Shown one piece after another: positions 35,037-47,624 of a stretch of DNA of 64,000 bases; the first letter of the stretch is position 1, and each line of letters opens with the position of its first letter. A model generated the notes under the pieces. It had not been told where the DNA came from. It made no database searches and saw only the letters and a list, made by a program, of their open reading frames with translations. The translations under genes and the position numbers were made by a program. The DNA is from Daucus carota subsp. sativus (taxonomy: Eukaryota; Streptophyta; Magnoliopsida; Apiales; Apiaceae): the NCBI RefSeq assembly GCF_001625215.2, contig NC_030386.2, positions 16,214,545 through 16,278,544 of the forward strand, written 5' to 3'.

Positions 35037-37061
35037 ATGGCGAAGAACAGGTGCAAAAAGAATAAGAAGTATGGTCCCACATCAATGGATATTACCACTC
35101 CAGATGCACTGGAAGATGTGCCTCAAGGTAGGGCTGCTCATGGGTTGTCCAACCCGCTCAAACCAACCCAACCCAACCTTAAACTAGGCCGACTAACCCG
35201 ACCCATTCCAAACCGTGGGTTAATTGGGTTGATTTTTGGTTGAGCCGTTTATAATGGGTTGGGTCGAAATATGACTTTTAAAAACCTTAAACCAACCCAA
35301 CCCGGTCAAAATATATCTTTAACACTCTGATACTCCCTCCGTTTCTTTATTCTTTTCTCGTTTGATATGTCGGGACTGTTCATAACATGAGACTAATTAC
35401 TAATTTACTTTTAATCTATAAGACTAAATATAGTCGTGAGTGATCTTGTTGGATTCGTATTCACGAGTACTTTAATACAATGAAGTTTTTATATTTAATA
35501 CTCATACAAAATTAATGATATTAAGAATCAAAAGTGTGTATTGGCAAACATGCTAGAGAGAAACAGGAAAAGTAATAAGAGACGGAGGGAGTAGAATATT
35601 TTTGGTTGCTCACGGAACTATATTTACTTATTTGATGATAGAATGTGCAGTGAGTGTAGTGCAGTGTGCAGAAACAATTAGAAATAAAGCTTTATAGTTC
35701 AAATCAAACGACTCACATTGCTAGTTCTTATGATTATATATCATGTCTGAAACATGATTTTTAATAGTTAGTAGTGTATTAAGATTCAGCTGTCCACCTT
35801 AGTATGAAGAGAATATCTGCACTCTAAAAGCACCTGATATTTTGTATCGGTGCAATGTCCTATGTTATTGCTAATTGTATACAACAAAATGGTGCAAAAC
35901 ATATTTTGGATTATGCTTATCTTGCAAAATTTTCAACCCGATCAACCCTACCCTAACCAACCCAACCCGTCATACAATTAGTAGGGTTGGGTTTCTAATT
36001 CTTTTTATGATTAATGGGTTAAATTTTTCAAACCCGTACTAAATGGGTTGGGTCGCTTGAATGGCCGAAACCGACCCAACCCAGCCCATGTGCAGCCCTA
36101 CCTCAAGGTTGCCTTGCCTACACATACACAAATTTGTTTGAAGTTATGAATTTTTTATTTTATGCTTAACTAACTCAAATATTGTTGTTGATAATTATTA
36201 CTGTATCTTTAATTTATAGCTATGGACACGTCAGAAACTGTAGTTGACGATGAAACTCATAATGATTCCATCAGGTCAGCCTCACTCAACCTTATACAAG
36301 TCTCTGTTTTTGTTTAATTCTGTAACATGTACTTTACTAGCTAGGAACATGATTTGTGAGGGACCGTTTATATAACATAGTCAGATACTAACAGGGCGTC
36401 GAAGATTTGAGGGGTCACAATAATTTTCCACGGATCAGAATTTTTCGGTTCCAGAACTTTTCGGTTCCACGGAAAATATTCATAAAAAAGAAAAGCTCCG
36501 ATCCGCGGAAAAAAATTATAGCAGATTGGTAAGAATAAAAACTCTGATCCGACCATTAAAATACAGATCTAACCACTTTGAAACTGTGTGTTCGATAAGC
36601 CTTCCATAATAAACAGTTGTTATGGACTAAAGCCCTAACAACATAATGTATAAACTGTAACTTTCAAGCATAATGACGTGATTTATGTAGAAATTTTATA
36701 TTTTATGTACTTGTAACGATCTAATAGTTGGAAGTGGCATTCTTTTACGAGGGCGTTTTCTACTTATAAGTTGAAAATGTATGGATTTTTTGCTTTACCA
36801 CTTATAAGCTGACGCAAATACGGCTATAATTGCGGATCCTAGAAAATGAGTAGCTTTATCTTGGTGTTAATTCTTATTTGTATGCAACATCTTTTATGCA
36901 GAAAAGTTAAGAAGCGGGTGCAGATGAAAAGGAAGCAGAAAGTCCGGAAGATGAAAGCCATAGCAAGAGCTGTAGCTAAAACCGAAAGGAAAGCTACCAA
37001 GATTCTGAACAAAGAAAGCAAGAAATTGCGGACTCAATCTGCGAAAAAGCTATATGACTGA
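35037..37061 (+). CDS. Small lysine-rich plant protein, function unknown, 3 exons
   Basis: Exons 35037-35127, 36220-36274 and 36902-37061 join to 101 residues. It starts MAKNRCKKNKKYGPTSMDIT and has an acidic centre (AMDTSETVVDDETHNDS). It ends with a strongly basic segment (KVKKRVQMKRKQKVRKMKA, then AKTERKATKILNKESKK) and a conserved-looking terminus RTQSAKKLYD. I recall similar short plant proteins of unknown function with the MAKNR...MD start and SAKxLY(D/E) end, but no established role. The basic character suggests a nuclear or nucleolar location; this is inference. Intron 1 contains a hAT element and, inside it, a Stowaway. The 5' splice site falls exactly on the hAT target duplication (see findings). 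Reading into the intron instead meets a stop at 35241-35243. Confidence 0.75.
35129..36100. mobile_element. hAT-type non-autonomous element inserted on a splice donor
   Basis: The ends TAGGGCTGCTCATGGG and the complement of TAGGGCTGCACATGGG are flanked by a perfect 8-bp duplication, CCTCAAGG (35121-35128 and 36101-36108). Both flanks consist of AACCCAACCC / GGGTTGGG motifs like the element at 18125. A Stowaway MITE is nested at 35333-35591. The element is 972 bases including the nested MITE. It lies wholly in intron 1 of the small basic protein gene. Confidence 0.92.
35333..35591. mobile_element. Stowaway MITE nested in the hAT element
   Basis: The ends are CTCCCTCCGTTTCTTTATTC and AATAAGAGACGGAGGGAG with TA on both sides (35331-35332 and 35592-35593). 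It is inserted inside the hAT element at 35129-36100 and is therefore the younger of the two. Confidence 0.9.
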
Positions 37062-37734
37062 CTGACTTCGGTATTTATTTGTAGACAGCGCCATAAGTCT
37101 TTAAATTAAGAACAGAAATTCGGCTTTTATATTTTAAGAGCATTTGTGCATGTAGTTTGAGCTACTTGATTAGTCAAGGTTTGTTATCAAATAGAAAAAT
37201 CAGGTTCCTAACAAACGTATGCTTCAGCATCTTTTCATGGATAATACAAGCAGAAAGGGTGAGAACCTAATAGTTTTTGACTAATCGCGGAAAGATAGAA
37301 GTAAAGTCTTGATATTCAAGTAAAATTTTGGCGTCAAACTTTTTCACGGATAATAAGCATGAAAAAATCATATTGCAACAATGATTTGTTAAGAACATGG
37401 GCTCTTATATTAATTTCCTTTTCAGCACGTTTGGTTTGCGATTTGCCGAGTCATTAACTTTTCTTTGAGTTTTGCTTTAAATTTTCTGCTGAATCTTACA
37501 AAATGGGAGTGTGACACTCTAGTAACATAGGCCACAAGCAAGAAGAGAATTAGTTTCTGATAGCACTTACCTCATGGTGATATAGTTCTGATAAATGTGA
37601 AGATAATGCGATTTCTCATATATGCAAACAGTTGTAGTGTATTAAACTATTATCATAACTCTTATATCAGTATACAAACCACTGATTGTGGTACTTTCTC
37701 TGTTACACTCTGCAAGTTATTCAGAAAAGATTTT
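37062..37734. other. Spacer between convergent genes
   Basis: Holds the 3' regions of the genes ending at 37061 (+) and 37735 (-). No other feature is seen. Confidence 0.4.
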
Positions 37735-39021
37735 CTAATATGCACCGCTGTTGATCATCTCCACATACTGTCTCAGTGACTCCTTTCTCTGCAGTCTCAT
37801 ATCCTCTTTAAACCTACTGATAAACTCCTCAGCTCGCTTGTTTAACTCGTCCTGACCCAGGGAAGGATCTCTTCTGAGCTTTCCCCAGCCGGATGATCCT
37901 TCTAGTGTCCTTGATATGTTATTCCGGTTGCTGCTTGCTTGCTGGTTGAATATCTCAGATTTGATCATATTACGAGGATCCTGCAAGTTTCCACCACTGT
38001 AATGGTGAGTTGTTGGCATTGGACGCCCATCTGTAATAGCCTTCCAAGTGCTCTCCAAGGTTTTAAATTCCTTCTCAGGCTTTTGAGCTCCCAATTTCTT
38101 TCTCCCTAAAAATAAATTTTACAAAACTTAGTATACCATCTTCCACCCTAAGTTTCGTATAGTAGTTTCTCAACTTAGATAGTATTGATGTTTCCCTGGA
38201 CAACCAAAAATAGGAAAGAAACAAATCCTATCTTTATATAAATGACGCAAGGATAAACTTATTCATTTGTCGTCTTTCCTGACATACCTTCTCTTTAAAA
38301 CCAAGTTAGCTTCATGTTTAACATACTGGCAGACTTAAGTCGAACCATTTTCATCAGAAAATAACTAACACTCTTTTTTAGCTGATCCCTGATTTCACAA
38401 CTCTGATGAAACTAACTAGAAGTCTAGAACAAATAAACAGTGTGAGTAATACTCTTGATTATTCTAGTAGTACGTACCTTGAGTATGGAGTTGGACATCT
38501 TTCGGGTGAATGAAGCTCTCTGACCCCGGCAACTTCCATGTCTCAACATTTGCACCCTTGGCGGTGCCCTCATCAGAACACCTTACATTAGCATTATCAG
38601 AATCAACCACTTGTACATCATTCACACATGTTATAATCCTAGTCGTTGGAAGACTGTCGTTCTCATTCCCAGGCGCTTCGTCTGAAAATTCCACACACTC
38701 AACCCCTGTTGAAGACTGCGGTAAGTCTACCAACTCCCTCTGATCTTCACCCACACAATGATCATCTGTAGGAAATAATCTGACAGGCTCAGAGTAGTCG
38801 CGGTGATGCTCATGAAGCTTTGAGGACGCGAAAATAGTGATGATAATACAATTTATCACGAGATAGAGATACGGAGGCCTAAGCCAAGACGCCACAGGCC
38901 TCCAAATTAATCGAACTCTGGAGATTGTAATGTCCATTGTATGCTGCGGAGAGAATGTCACCATAATCACCATGGAAAACACAACTGCAATACTTAAGGC
39001 CAATCTTACTGATATTGTCAT
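37735..39021 (-). CDS. DUF4408/DUF761 membrane protein, 2 exons
   Basis: Exon 1 is 38478-39021 and exon 2 is 37735-38105, giving 304 residues. Two hydrophobic segments, residues about 5-24 (VRLALSIAVVFSMVIMVTF) and about 49-66 (PPYLYLVINCIIITIFASS), form the DUF4408 region. A long acidic, serine-rich middle follows. The C terminus is a DUF761 motif: QDELNKRAEEFISRFKEDM, then RLQRKESLRQYVEMI. This pairing is typical of a plant family related to cotton-fibre-expressed proteins whose role is unknown. The signal TATATATAGTC on the minus strand near 39174-39183 is a plausible TATA box about 150 bases before the ATG. Arabidopsis At5g54300 (as remembered) is of this type and lies near THE1, supporting the assignment by order. 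The first exon starts at the first ATG and the introns are canonical. Confidence 0.88.
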
Positions 39022-41303
39022 GGCTTCACTTGTTTTCAGAATATACGAATGATATTAGTATAAATTTATGACGATAATATATTATCTCTGATACAGATAG
39101 TAGCAGAAACTGATCTCAAAGGATGTGCAGAGGGGGCTAGCTGGTATGTTGCTGCATTTTTTATACGACTAGACTATATATAATGGTGACTATGGTACGG
39201 ACAGTCAGATTAAGATATTGGTTATGATTTAATTATGGTGATTATCAGTAGTTACGTGTATACCATGGTGATCCATGTGTTGGCTGTTAAGAGCTCAGAC
39301 CAGATAAATTAGGCTAAATCTCGAAAGAAGTCAATACATGAATTAATGACTTTTATAAGCATGATTAAGAGTTTTGTGGAACAACCTCTCTGATCATAGA
39401 GATACTAGCTTTCATTGTGCCGTGATGCAGCTTATCTCAATTTCGATCACTTTCGATGATTATCTAATTTAGAGCAGTAAATGAAATCGGTTTGTGTGGA
39501 TTTGTCAGCCATCCTGAATACGAGAATAGTTTCTAAAATTTAGTGCTTGACGACATGCCACACCATGGAAAAATCGAATTTTAATAACGAATTTCTTTAT
39601 CAAACTGATGCATATTTAGGGGTAAACAAGGAAGTTAAAATGTATAGATTTAATTTGGTATTGCTTAAGTTCTAAACATATTTTATAGTACTGAGACTAA
39701 AAATCTACCATAATAATCATCAATCATAAATTTAAACCTCAATTGACTAGCGAGAAATGGCGACTATTTTTTATACAGGTTAGGTCTGTTTGAAATTATG
39801 GATTACGTGAATAGAGAGAAGAAATGCAAAGACAGAAGCGAAGTTGAAGTTTACTAAACCTTTCGTTCTGGTTCTTCTAAATATATATGTGGATTATAGA
39901 TTCCTCGTCTTCAACTGAAATCAATCTCTTAAAAGAAAACGGCCGAACCTGCTCGATAATTTAATGTGAAATTATCAGCTAAAAGCAAACAAACCAAGCA
40001 CAGGGTGTTTTTACATGGAATGTTGGTCGCACCTAATAGTTCATCGATACAAATGTTCATATTTTGCACGGCCATTCATCAAATTTCCCTTTATAGCAAC
40101 CGATTTTCGGTTATACTGTATTAATCATGTTGCATTTCCATGTTACGTTGGGTGTGGCGGGACATGAATCCGATCCGAATAGTACTCAAAATGAAATTTA
40201 AAATTGACTGAAAATGATCCCGTTCACTTGAAAATAATTGGAGATAGCCTGAAATTATAATTTTATTTATTTTTATTTAAATATTTATCTTGTCTATTTT
40301 TATTTAATTATATCCCGATTCAAAATTGTCGTGTTTATCACATTTTAGTCCCGCAATTTGTTTATGCGTGACAAGTTCACAGCCATATATTATTCTTGTA
40401 AATTTCAAAGAAAGATCTACCAATTGGTATTGACATTTGACCATATTCGAGATTTTACCAACTTATTACCAACTCAAGGACTTCTTAAGTGAACAAAAAT
40501 ATTAATTTAATAAACGAACCTGCAAAATATAAATAGTTGCATCGATGGTACAAATCAGAATCACTGGTATCCTGGGTATGAATTAGAATCACTGGTATAT
40601 AAATTTACTCTTTCTAACTCTCATTCTGGATATAAACCAGAACCACTGATATATAATTACTTTCTTGACAGTTCTTCGTAATATGAGCTATAAACCAGAA
40701 TCACCCGATATATAATTCACTCTTTGATTATTTTTCCTCATTTATTTCATAACATGAGATGTGTATAGCACCCGTCCAGTGTATAAATGAATGACAATTG
40801 TTGAGTTATATTATTGACTTTTATCTATATAGTCCAGATTTGTGAATCATAAAAAAAGCAACATAAAATAATCGCATGCTTTGTAAAAGTAGGATCCAAC
40901 TCTAATTTACTTTGTTACTCGTCATCATCATATAGTCACACATAGGAGTAGAAGTTTCTTTGCCTAAATTTCATTTGGAAAAAGAGAGTCATGCACTGTC
41001 ATGATTACGAAACATCACAATTTTAAAAATTATCTAAAAGTGAGCAAGATTACTTAGAGCTGATCTACAACAAACTGTATCAAAGTAACTCATCAACTGA
41101 ATACTTGAACTGTTACCGAGTCCTTTCTCACTTCTGATGGATAAAATTCAGTGTCCAAACTTTATTACCAATAAATATTGTACAGACATGTATGCTAAGT
41201 TTGATGATAACCAATACACTGAGGTTCGAATGAATCTATATTTTCTAAATCCGCAATCGGATTTATCTTTCACAACTATCTCATTTTATTTTTAGTTTCT
41301 GGA
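39022..41303. other. Long spacer with a short tandem repeat
   Basis: 39022-39190 is the promoter of the DUF761 gene. 40548-40725 holds four imperfect repeats (listed separately). The rest is AT-rich with no supported gene. Confidence 0.4.
40548..40725. repeat. Four imperfect tandem repeats
   Basis: The phrase AAAYCAGAAYCACTGGTATA, usually continuing into TAATTTACTCTTT, occurs at about 40551, 40582, 40634 and 40692, with spacing of 30-60 bases. It is not part of any recognised transposon and codes for nothing obvious. Confidence 0.55.
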
Positions 41304-42816
41304 TCAGTCTGTCTTCTTGTCTTTCATACCTGCATAAGGTGCAGCACTGTATGCAGACATCTGGAAGATGGAGAAGAAAACCATTTCCACTATTACCAGT
41401 ATATTTTGATATGCTTGCTGTATGTGGACAACATCAAGCCAGATATGATGCGACTGGATTATGCCCGCTGCAACTAGCATCTCAAGCACAATTCCCTACA
41501 AACATTATTAAGGGGAAAGTTATGCCGTCAATTATTATAAAAAAGACTTGGCAACTCTTATATCAGAAACCATAAATTTCTTGTTAAATACATTTTTTAA
41601 AAAAAGGTTTCAATATCGGTCGGTGTAGAAGAGATGCATACCTGCCAGAAACAGAAAAAGACAATCCCTTTTACACACAAGAACTTGGCAAGTGGATTAT
41701 GTGGTGCAAGCTCCTTAGCAAAGACGTGGTAAAAAAGTACCAAGGAGTATAATGCCAATGAAACTGAAATGTTTAATATGATGGTAAATGTCCAGCTGAT
41801 CCAAGCAGGATAGATATCAAGAAGTTGAAGAGCTATCATCAATATGGAGCACACAGGTCGAATTGCTACAAACTGCCACGTCCAGTACTTAAGCAGCTTA
41901 AGTGTTTTATGGTTCAGACGGACAGAGTGAGGCTGCATTTACAAACAATGTTTCAGAATATCAACATAGCATACCATTTCAGAAAAGGAAAAATGACTTA
42001 GTTCCTCAACATGTTAAATGCAAAACTGTAGCAATGTCAAGTATATGTTCTTTCTTCTTTGTGACTTTTTTACTAAATGTACTACATTCAGTATCAAATT
42101 TCAATCATCAGCACTTTCCAATTAGTTTTCCTTTTTCCTGGGTCCAAACACTTCAATTTACTGCATGAAGCATACTGACCAAGCACATAAATCACTTTAT
42201 CACTTAATTATAGGTCTTATAAAGAACACTAGTAATTCCAAAACTCAAAAATTTGAGCTTAACACAGAGCTTATGACCTATCAGCATTAAAGAAAATTCA
42301 CCTGAAAAAGAGTCATTGGAAAAGAGTGGTGGATTTCTCGTCCTTTAACCTCGTCCGGCACTATGCTTTTGCTTATTGATATGTTCAAATATGTATATAA
42401 CAAAGCCAAGAACTTGGCCATCACCTGCATCAGTTAAAACCAAAATCTAATATTGGATGGGAATATATGCATTACTTATAGTCTTTTGCGTTATCATATA
42501 GTGATATTTAGATAAATAGGCTTTGGAGCATAACATAAAAGCTCACCAATGCCTCATAACATTCTTTGATCGAATCCAATAACATAAAGAAAGCCTCAGA
42601 CCCACGGAAGTCCAACAAACCAACGTAGGAGTCCACCGCATAGATTGGAGCCATCAGAATGATAACAACTATAGCTTTCTGCTCCTTTGGCTTCTTCCAG
42701 TTTGAGAGATGTGCTAACAGAAGCTTTATGCTAAAAAGCACAGAAAGCATCACACATATGGTGGATCCCAACAGGGTTAATTGTCCACGGTTCATGTTGT
42801 AGATATTTAAATTCAT
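41304..42816 (-). CDS. LAZ1/TMEM184-like membrane protein (DUF300, Ost-alpha family), 4 coding exons
   Basis: Exons in coding order: 42547-42816, 42302-42424, 41642-41932 and 41304-41495, giving 291 residues. It is a multi-pass membrane protein of the organic solute transporter-alpha/DUF300 family. Family blocks include NWKKPKEQKAIVVIILMAPI, DSIKECYEALVMAKFLALL, KGREIHHSFPMTLFQP, IRPVCSILMIALQ, FYHVFAKELAPHNPLAKF and CVKGIVFFCFWQGI. About seven hydrophobic helices are visible. It is closest in memory to Arabidopsis At4g21570, of the same length; relatives include LAZ1, a tonoplast protein linked to brassinosteroid signalling and cell death. The ATG at 42816 matches the family start. An upstream 25-base piece (43695-43719) could splice to 42827 in frame and add 12 residues. 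A leader exon ending in a donor near 44012 is likely. Confidence 0.92.
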
Positions 42817-44215
42817 CGGGATGCTCCCTGTGAATCAAACAGTATCAGAACCACTAAAAGAACACCATTGCGTACATATACATACTAACAAAGCTCTTAG
42901 CACAGAGATTGACTGGGAGAATTTTAGTCAAGATTGCATATCATTGTTTAATAAAGTTTGAGTAGAAAAAATGACTCTTTAACAATTAATGTGGCCATGG
43001 AGCTTTAGTATTTGATGAAAAAAACCTATACAAGCAGATCATATTTAGGATTCATTTTATGGGACAAATTTGCTAGCGTACATCATGATGTATCCAACAC
43101 TTTATGAGACCAATTTTCTAAACAGCTTACCGCTCTTAGGATGTGAAAACCTGATGTGGTCTGATGAAATACACAATTGGCTAAATGAGTATAATGCTAT
43201 ATAAACTATTTGTTATGTATATGATATTTTCTACAGCATAGTGCAGTTATGTGGTTCATGGATTGGTAAATTTAAAAATAACAGCAAATCTATTCAGCCT
43301 ATCTACCATATGGCAAGAACAAGCTACCTGGCCTAGCAAGATGATATTGGAATCAAAAAGCAAGTTGAAGACTTGAGGTCAAAATCAACTACAAAGATCA
43401 ATGATTTATTCTCAGGTAGGCCTACGACGATTACCCTACATTACTGATCATATGGCCTATTAACAGGTGCGGATCTTAGTGTTGGATTCTAAGTTTCAGA
43501 AGATTCAGGATTCTTAGATAAGGATTCAACATTAAACACGGTCTAGGGGACTCAATATCATCACATTAACTGCCATATCTAAACTAAACCAGGAACAAGA
43601 ATAAGCTTCGCAATCAAGAGCACTTTTTCATGATTCCATCGTAATCTAATTTCTAAATTTTAAAAGGCTAATTATAGCGATAACACATACATACCCTCTC
43701 CAGGTCTGCCCTTTGACATTGTTATTCCCAAATCAAGGCCAAGCAAAATCACACTAAATAACAAATTTTTAAGCCGAATCAAAGCAGAAACACAACTAAT
43801 AATACAAACAAAACATTGAACTCCAAAGAATCCATGCCACAACTAGAACTCCTCACCCAAACATCACAAATTAAGTTACAAACAACATGGATGATGATCG
43901 AATAACTTGATCAGAAATCAGATTAAAAAAATTCGATATAATTGCGAGATATACATAAGTGATCGATGACAGAATTAATTAATGAAAAGAAATACAAGTG
44001 AACTTACAGCGAGTATGAATAGAATGAGAAATAGATGTTAGAGAGTACACTCGTACTATGTATGGAGATCCACCTAGTAACTCTCCAGTGTGGTGTTGTA
44101 ATGAAGAAATGTGAGGGTAGTTGTAACTTGTAAGTGACACGGATGTCTTAAATCGAGACTCAGAGACACGACGTCGACGATTTCAATGCCTTCAACGCGT
44201 ACAGACAGAGACAGA
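42817..44215 (-). promoter_or_regulatory. 5' introns, leader and promoter of the LAZ1-like gene
   Basis: The acceptor before 42827 and a donor GTAAGTTC near 44006-44011 suggest a 5' leader intron of over 1 kb. Bases of about 44012-44110 would be the leader exon. The interval shows no other gene. Confidence 0.4.
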
Positions 44216-44442
44216 GGGTCTGTTTGGGTTAGCTTAAAAGAAGTGACTTCTTGCTTATAGTAAAGAAGTGGAGTAGAAGTGAGAAGTAAAAAAGTTAATA
44301 AAGTGTTTGGAAAAAATGCAGAAGCTGTGAGAGAGAAGTTAGCATTCTCAGCTTTTTTAAAGTGCTTCTACTTCTTTACACAAACAGGTCAAGAGAAGCA
44401 GAAGCCAGAATCAGCTTCTGCTTCCCTCAACCAAACAGGCCC
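44216..44442. mobile_element. MITE with GGGTCTGTTTGG ends
   Basis: The left end GGGTCTGTTTGGGTTAGCTT and right end CTCAACCAAACAGGCCC are inverted repeats. Inner arms rich in AGAAGTGAGAAGT / TTCTGCTTC also pair. The target duplication is not clear. Similar in style to 27382-27662. A weaker relative without clear ends lies at about 55160-55340. Confidence 0.65.
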
Positions 44443-44861
44443 ACAGTATGACTCGCTTCTGCTACGGATAATAATATCTGATTTTTATTTCATTTGAATT
44501 TCGAGAAATGAAGTAACAAAGGAATGAAGAGTAATTTTAGAATTTTAGAATGTGTTCGAAAATTTAAATATTTATATTAATTTTAGGAACTTTTTCAGAA
44601 ATATTAATGGAAATTATTTTCAAAAGTATTGTCCATTACAATGGTTTCTACAAGATATTACAACCTCGAACAACTTTCGCTATATATATTTAAATAATTT
44701 TGAAAATAAAGTTATAAATTTATTTTTTATGTAAAAAAAAAAAGAACGAATTTTACACCTGAATTACTTTTGAACAAATAATGAGCTAACAAATAGTATT
44801 GAAATAAAATGTACCAGTGCCGACCTCACCACCTCGGTGAGATAGTGAGATCTGATGGAAC
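44443..44861. other. AT-rich spacer
   Basis: No supported gene or bounded repeat. Confidence 0.4.
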
Positions 44862-45394
44862 TAGGGGTGAGCAAAACCGAACCGGAACCGAAAAACCGAA
44901 CCGAACCGTGTAAATTCGGTTCGGTTCGGTCCTAATTTTCTGAAAATTCGGTCCATTCGGTCCGGACCGAATAGACCGAAATAAAGTTCGGTCCGGTCCG
45001 GTCCGTAAAAAAATATTTCGGTCCGGACCGAATAGACCGAAATATATATGATTTTAATTAATATTTATATTATATATCTTATATGTTGTAATTATAATAT
45101 CTAATTTGTAAATTTAATTATATCTATGTTTAATGAATTGGGGGTGATTAATTAATATGAAAATTTTAAAATAAAAGATGAATTTTAGTTTTATTTATAA
45201 TATAATTTTTTATTTTAAAAATAATTTCGGTTCTTTCGGTCCGGACCGGACCGAACCGAATTATTTTGGTTCGGTCCGGTCCGGTCCATTATAAAACTTC
45301 GGTCCGGTTCGGTCCAAAAAAAATTAAAACTTCGGTCCTCGGTCTATTCGGTTCGGTCCGGTTTTGGACCGGACCGACCGAATGCTCACCCCTA
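44862..45394. mobile_element. hAT-type non-autonomous element, CGAACCG-rich, complete
   Basis: The ends TAGGGGTGAGCAAAACCG and the complement TAGGGGTGAGCATTCGG are flanked by a perfect 8-bp duplication, GATGGAAC (44854-44861 and 45395-45402). Both arms are dense arrays of CCGAACCG / CGGTTCGG / CGGTCCGG around an AT-rich core. 533 bases, no coding capacity. Confidence 0.92.
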
Positions 45395-45490
45395 GATGGA
45401 ACCGTGGAACATGCGTGTGGTTGAAAACAATTTGAAATTGTTGGAAACTTATTGAATTATTATCATGATATTAGAAAACAGCTTAAATAA

Positions 45491-47442
45491 GAGAATTATT
45501 TACTAAGAACATTTATAAACAAGAATGTGACTTTCTAAACAAAAATTCCAAAAGGTTAAATGAAAACGAAGCTTGTCTCGCTCTCCCTTCTCCCTCTCCC
45601 TCTCCCTCTCTCTCTCTCTCATCTCTCATCTCTCTCTCCCCCCTCCCCCTCTCATATTTCTCTGTCTCTCTAATTATGTTTGTATATTTTCTGCATATTA
45701 TGTATAATCATTTTTGGGTTTGGAATATTATGATAATCTTGATTGTTATAATGGTTTTTCTGACAACCCAAATGGGTCCTTTTGTGCATCGGTGGTCAAC
45801 GACGGTCCTTTCTCGTCACAATTCCGTTTCGATGGTGATTTTTGGACTTTATTTTAAAATCGGTAATATCTTTCCTTTTATTTTTAAATCAAATCCTCTC
45901 CGTCTCTTTAAAAGGTACGTCTTTTCCTATGTTTGTTGTGTGTTTTTCGCTTGTTTTGTTGGCTTTTATATTTTATTATGATTGTAGATGTACATTATTG
46001 CATGTTTGTTTCTCTTCTCTTCTGATATAGAAGTTGTATAGGGTTTTTTCGGTGATCAAATTCATTTGTAACTTCGTTGGAACTTGTTCGGATTAGGCTG
46101 TGAATTTTGTTGAGTGTAGTAGTCTATATTTTTCTAACTTGATTTATCCTAGCCGGATTTGATGTGGTTGTCAACTTGTCGGTCACAATATTAGTCGAAA
46201 ACGAGGTGTGTTTTAGTTTTTATGTGTTCTTTGTGTTCTTCGTAGTTCTTGATTTGTTGATGTGTTTCGTGTGTATTTGATCTCCTACATTATAAATTTT
46301 AGTTTTCAAATTTGTTTTTAGCTGCATGTACGAATAAATTATTGATTTTTATGATTTGTATATGTATTATTTTAATTATGGTATAAATTTATATATTGTG
46401 CATGTATATATGTTAGTGTGCAATAATTTTGGGTAGGAAGAAATTAAATACTTCAGTTATACATAAGGTATTAAATTTCATGTAAATGCGATTTATATTT
46501 ACCCAAATTAGGGATTAATTGATTCCATTCATGTTTTTTGAAAAATTGTGTGTTTGGTAAGTGTTTATGTGCATTTATTCCGCTTAATTGGCATATTAAA
46601 TTTGTTAATTTATTAATATTTATGAATATTTTTTGGGTGCCATAATTGATGGCTTTTATTAGGTCTTGATAACGTTCAAGGAGTTTGTACCAATTTTGGT
46701 GGCCATAATTGGTGGCATATATTTTTGGACCAATATTGGTTGGCATGATTATCGTCCTATTGTCCTAAATGAATATTTTGCGGTTAATTTTGTTCTTGGA
46801 TTAATAATTTGAATTTATTAATTCTTATACTTTGTGATGTTATGATAACCCTTTTATTGACTAATTAGATAATTAAATAATTAATTTACGTTGATCGGGA
46901 TATATATATGATTTAATTTGTAATTTCCCTCTTTTCCTAACAAAAAACTTTAATTTTTGTTTATGTATTTTTGTTCCCTCAAGTAAATATTAATATGTAT
47001 TACGATTTCTTTATATTGCGTGTCTAACCAAAGTTCTTACTTTGGTTAGACATTATCACTTTTCATATTTGTATCGTATTTTTATTAGTTCTAAAATTTT
47101 TATTTTTGAATAAATTGTTATATTATTATATTTATTTTTGTCAGGATTTATATATCATAATTGGTTTATTTTCCCCAAAATAATTTTTTTCTTTAATTTA
47201 TCATTCTTATGTTTGTTTTTGCTTGGTTTGTTTTTCAGGATCTTGGAGAGAGACCTTACGGGTTTTCTTATCAGACTTTAAAGTCTTATTATCTAAACGT
47301 CCGGAGATATCTTTGCGTATCTTTCGGTTAGATGATAAACTTTATTGGATGAAAATAATCCCTGATGCGGCTATTGTATCTATGATACAACTCATCTACG
47401 AGTATGTAGATCCTGACACAAAAAAAAAAAAAGAAAAAAAAA
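45491..47442 (+). mobile_element. Non-LTR retroposon of unrecognised family, with poly(A) tail
   Basis: A perfect 17-bp target duplication, GAAAACAGCTTAAATAA, lies at 45474-45490 and 47443-47459. The insertion ends in an A-rich tail (about 47418-47442). These are marks of target-primed reverse transcription by LINE machinery. Near its 5' end is a CT-rich tract (45575-45675). A polypyrimidine-AG site at about 47230-47240 precedes a short open stretch. No reverse transcriptase is present. It could be a non-autonomous element or a retroposed, partly unspliced transcript of a host gene that I do not recognise. Confidence 0.7.
45575..45675. repeat. CT-rich low-complexity tract
   Basis: Runs of CTCCCTCTCC and CTCTCTCATCTCTC. 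It lies inside the retroposon at 45491-47442, close to its 5' end, where a transcript leader would be expected. Confidence 0.8.
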
Positions 47443-47624
47443 GAAAACAGCTTAAATAAATTTAGCAAAATAATAGCTTAAACAAAAATAGAAGAATATA
47501 AAATATGAAGCGCTTTAAATGGTTGGTGTCCTTTTCTTTTTGTTTATAATGTTGTGCTTAAATTTTATAAAAAAAACTCTTTTTGTTGGCTGCTGAAATA
47601 CATTTTCTTTTACTTTCAAAAACT

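Noticed and set aside
47223-47459. 78-residue plus-strand frame ending in lysines
   Set aside because: The lysine end is the retroposon's A-rich tail and the frame runs into the target duplication; I cannot support it as a gene.
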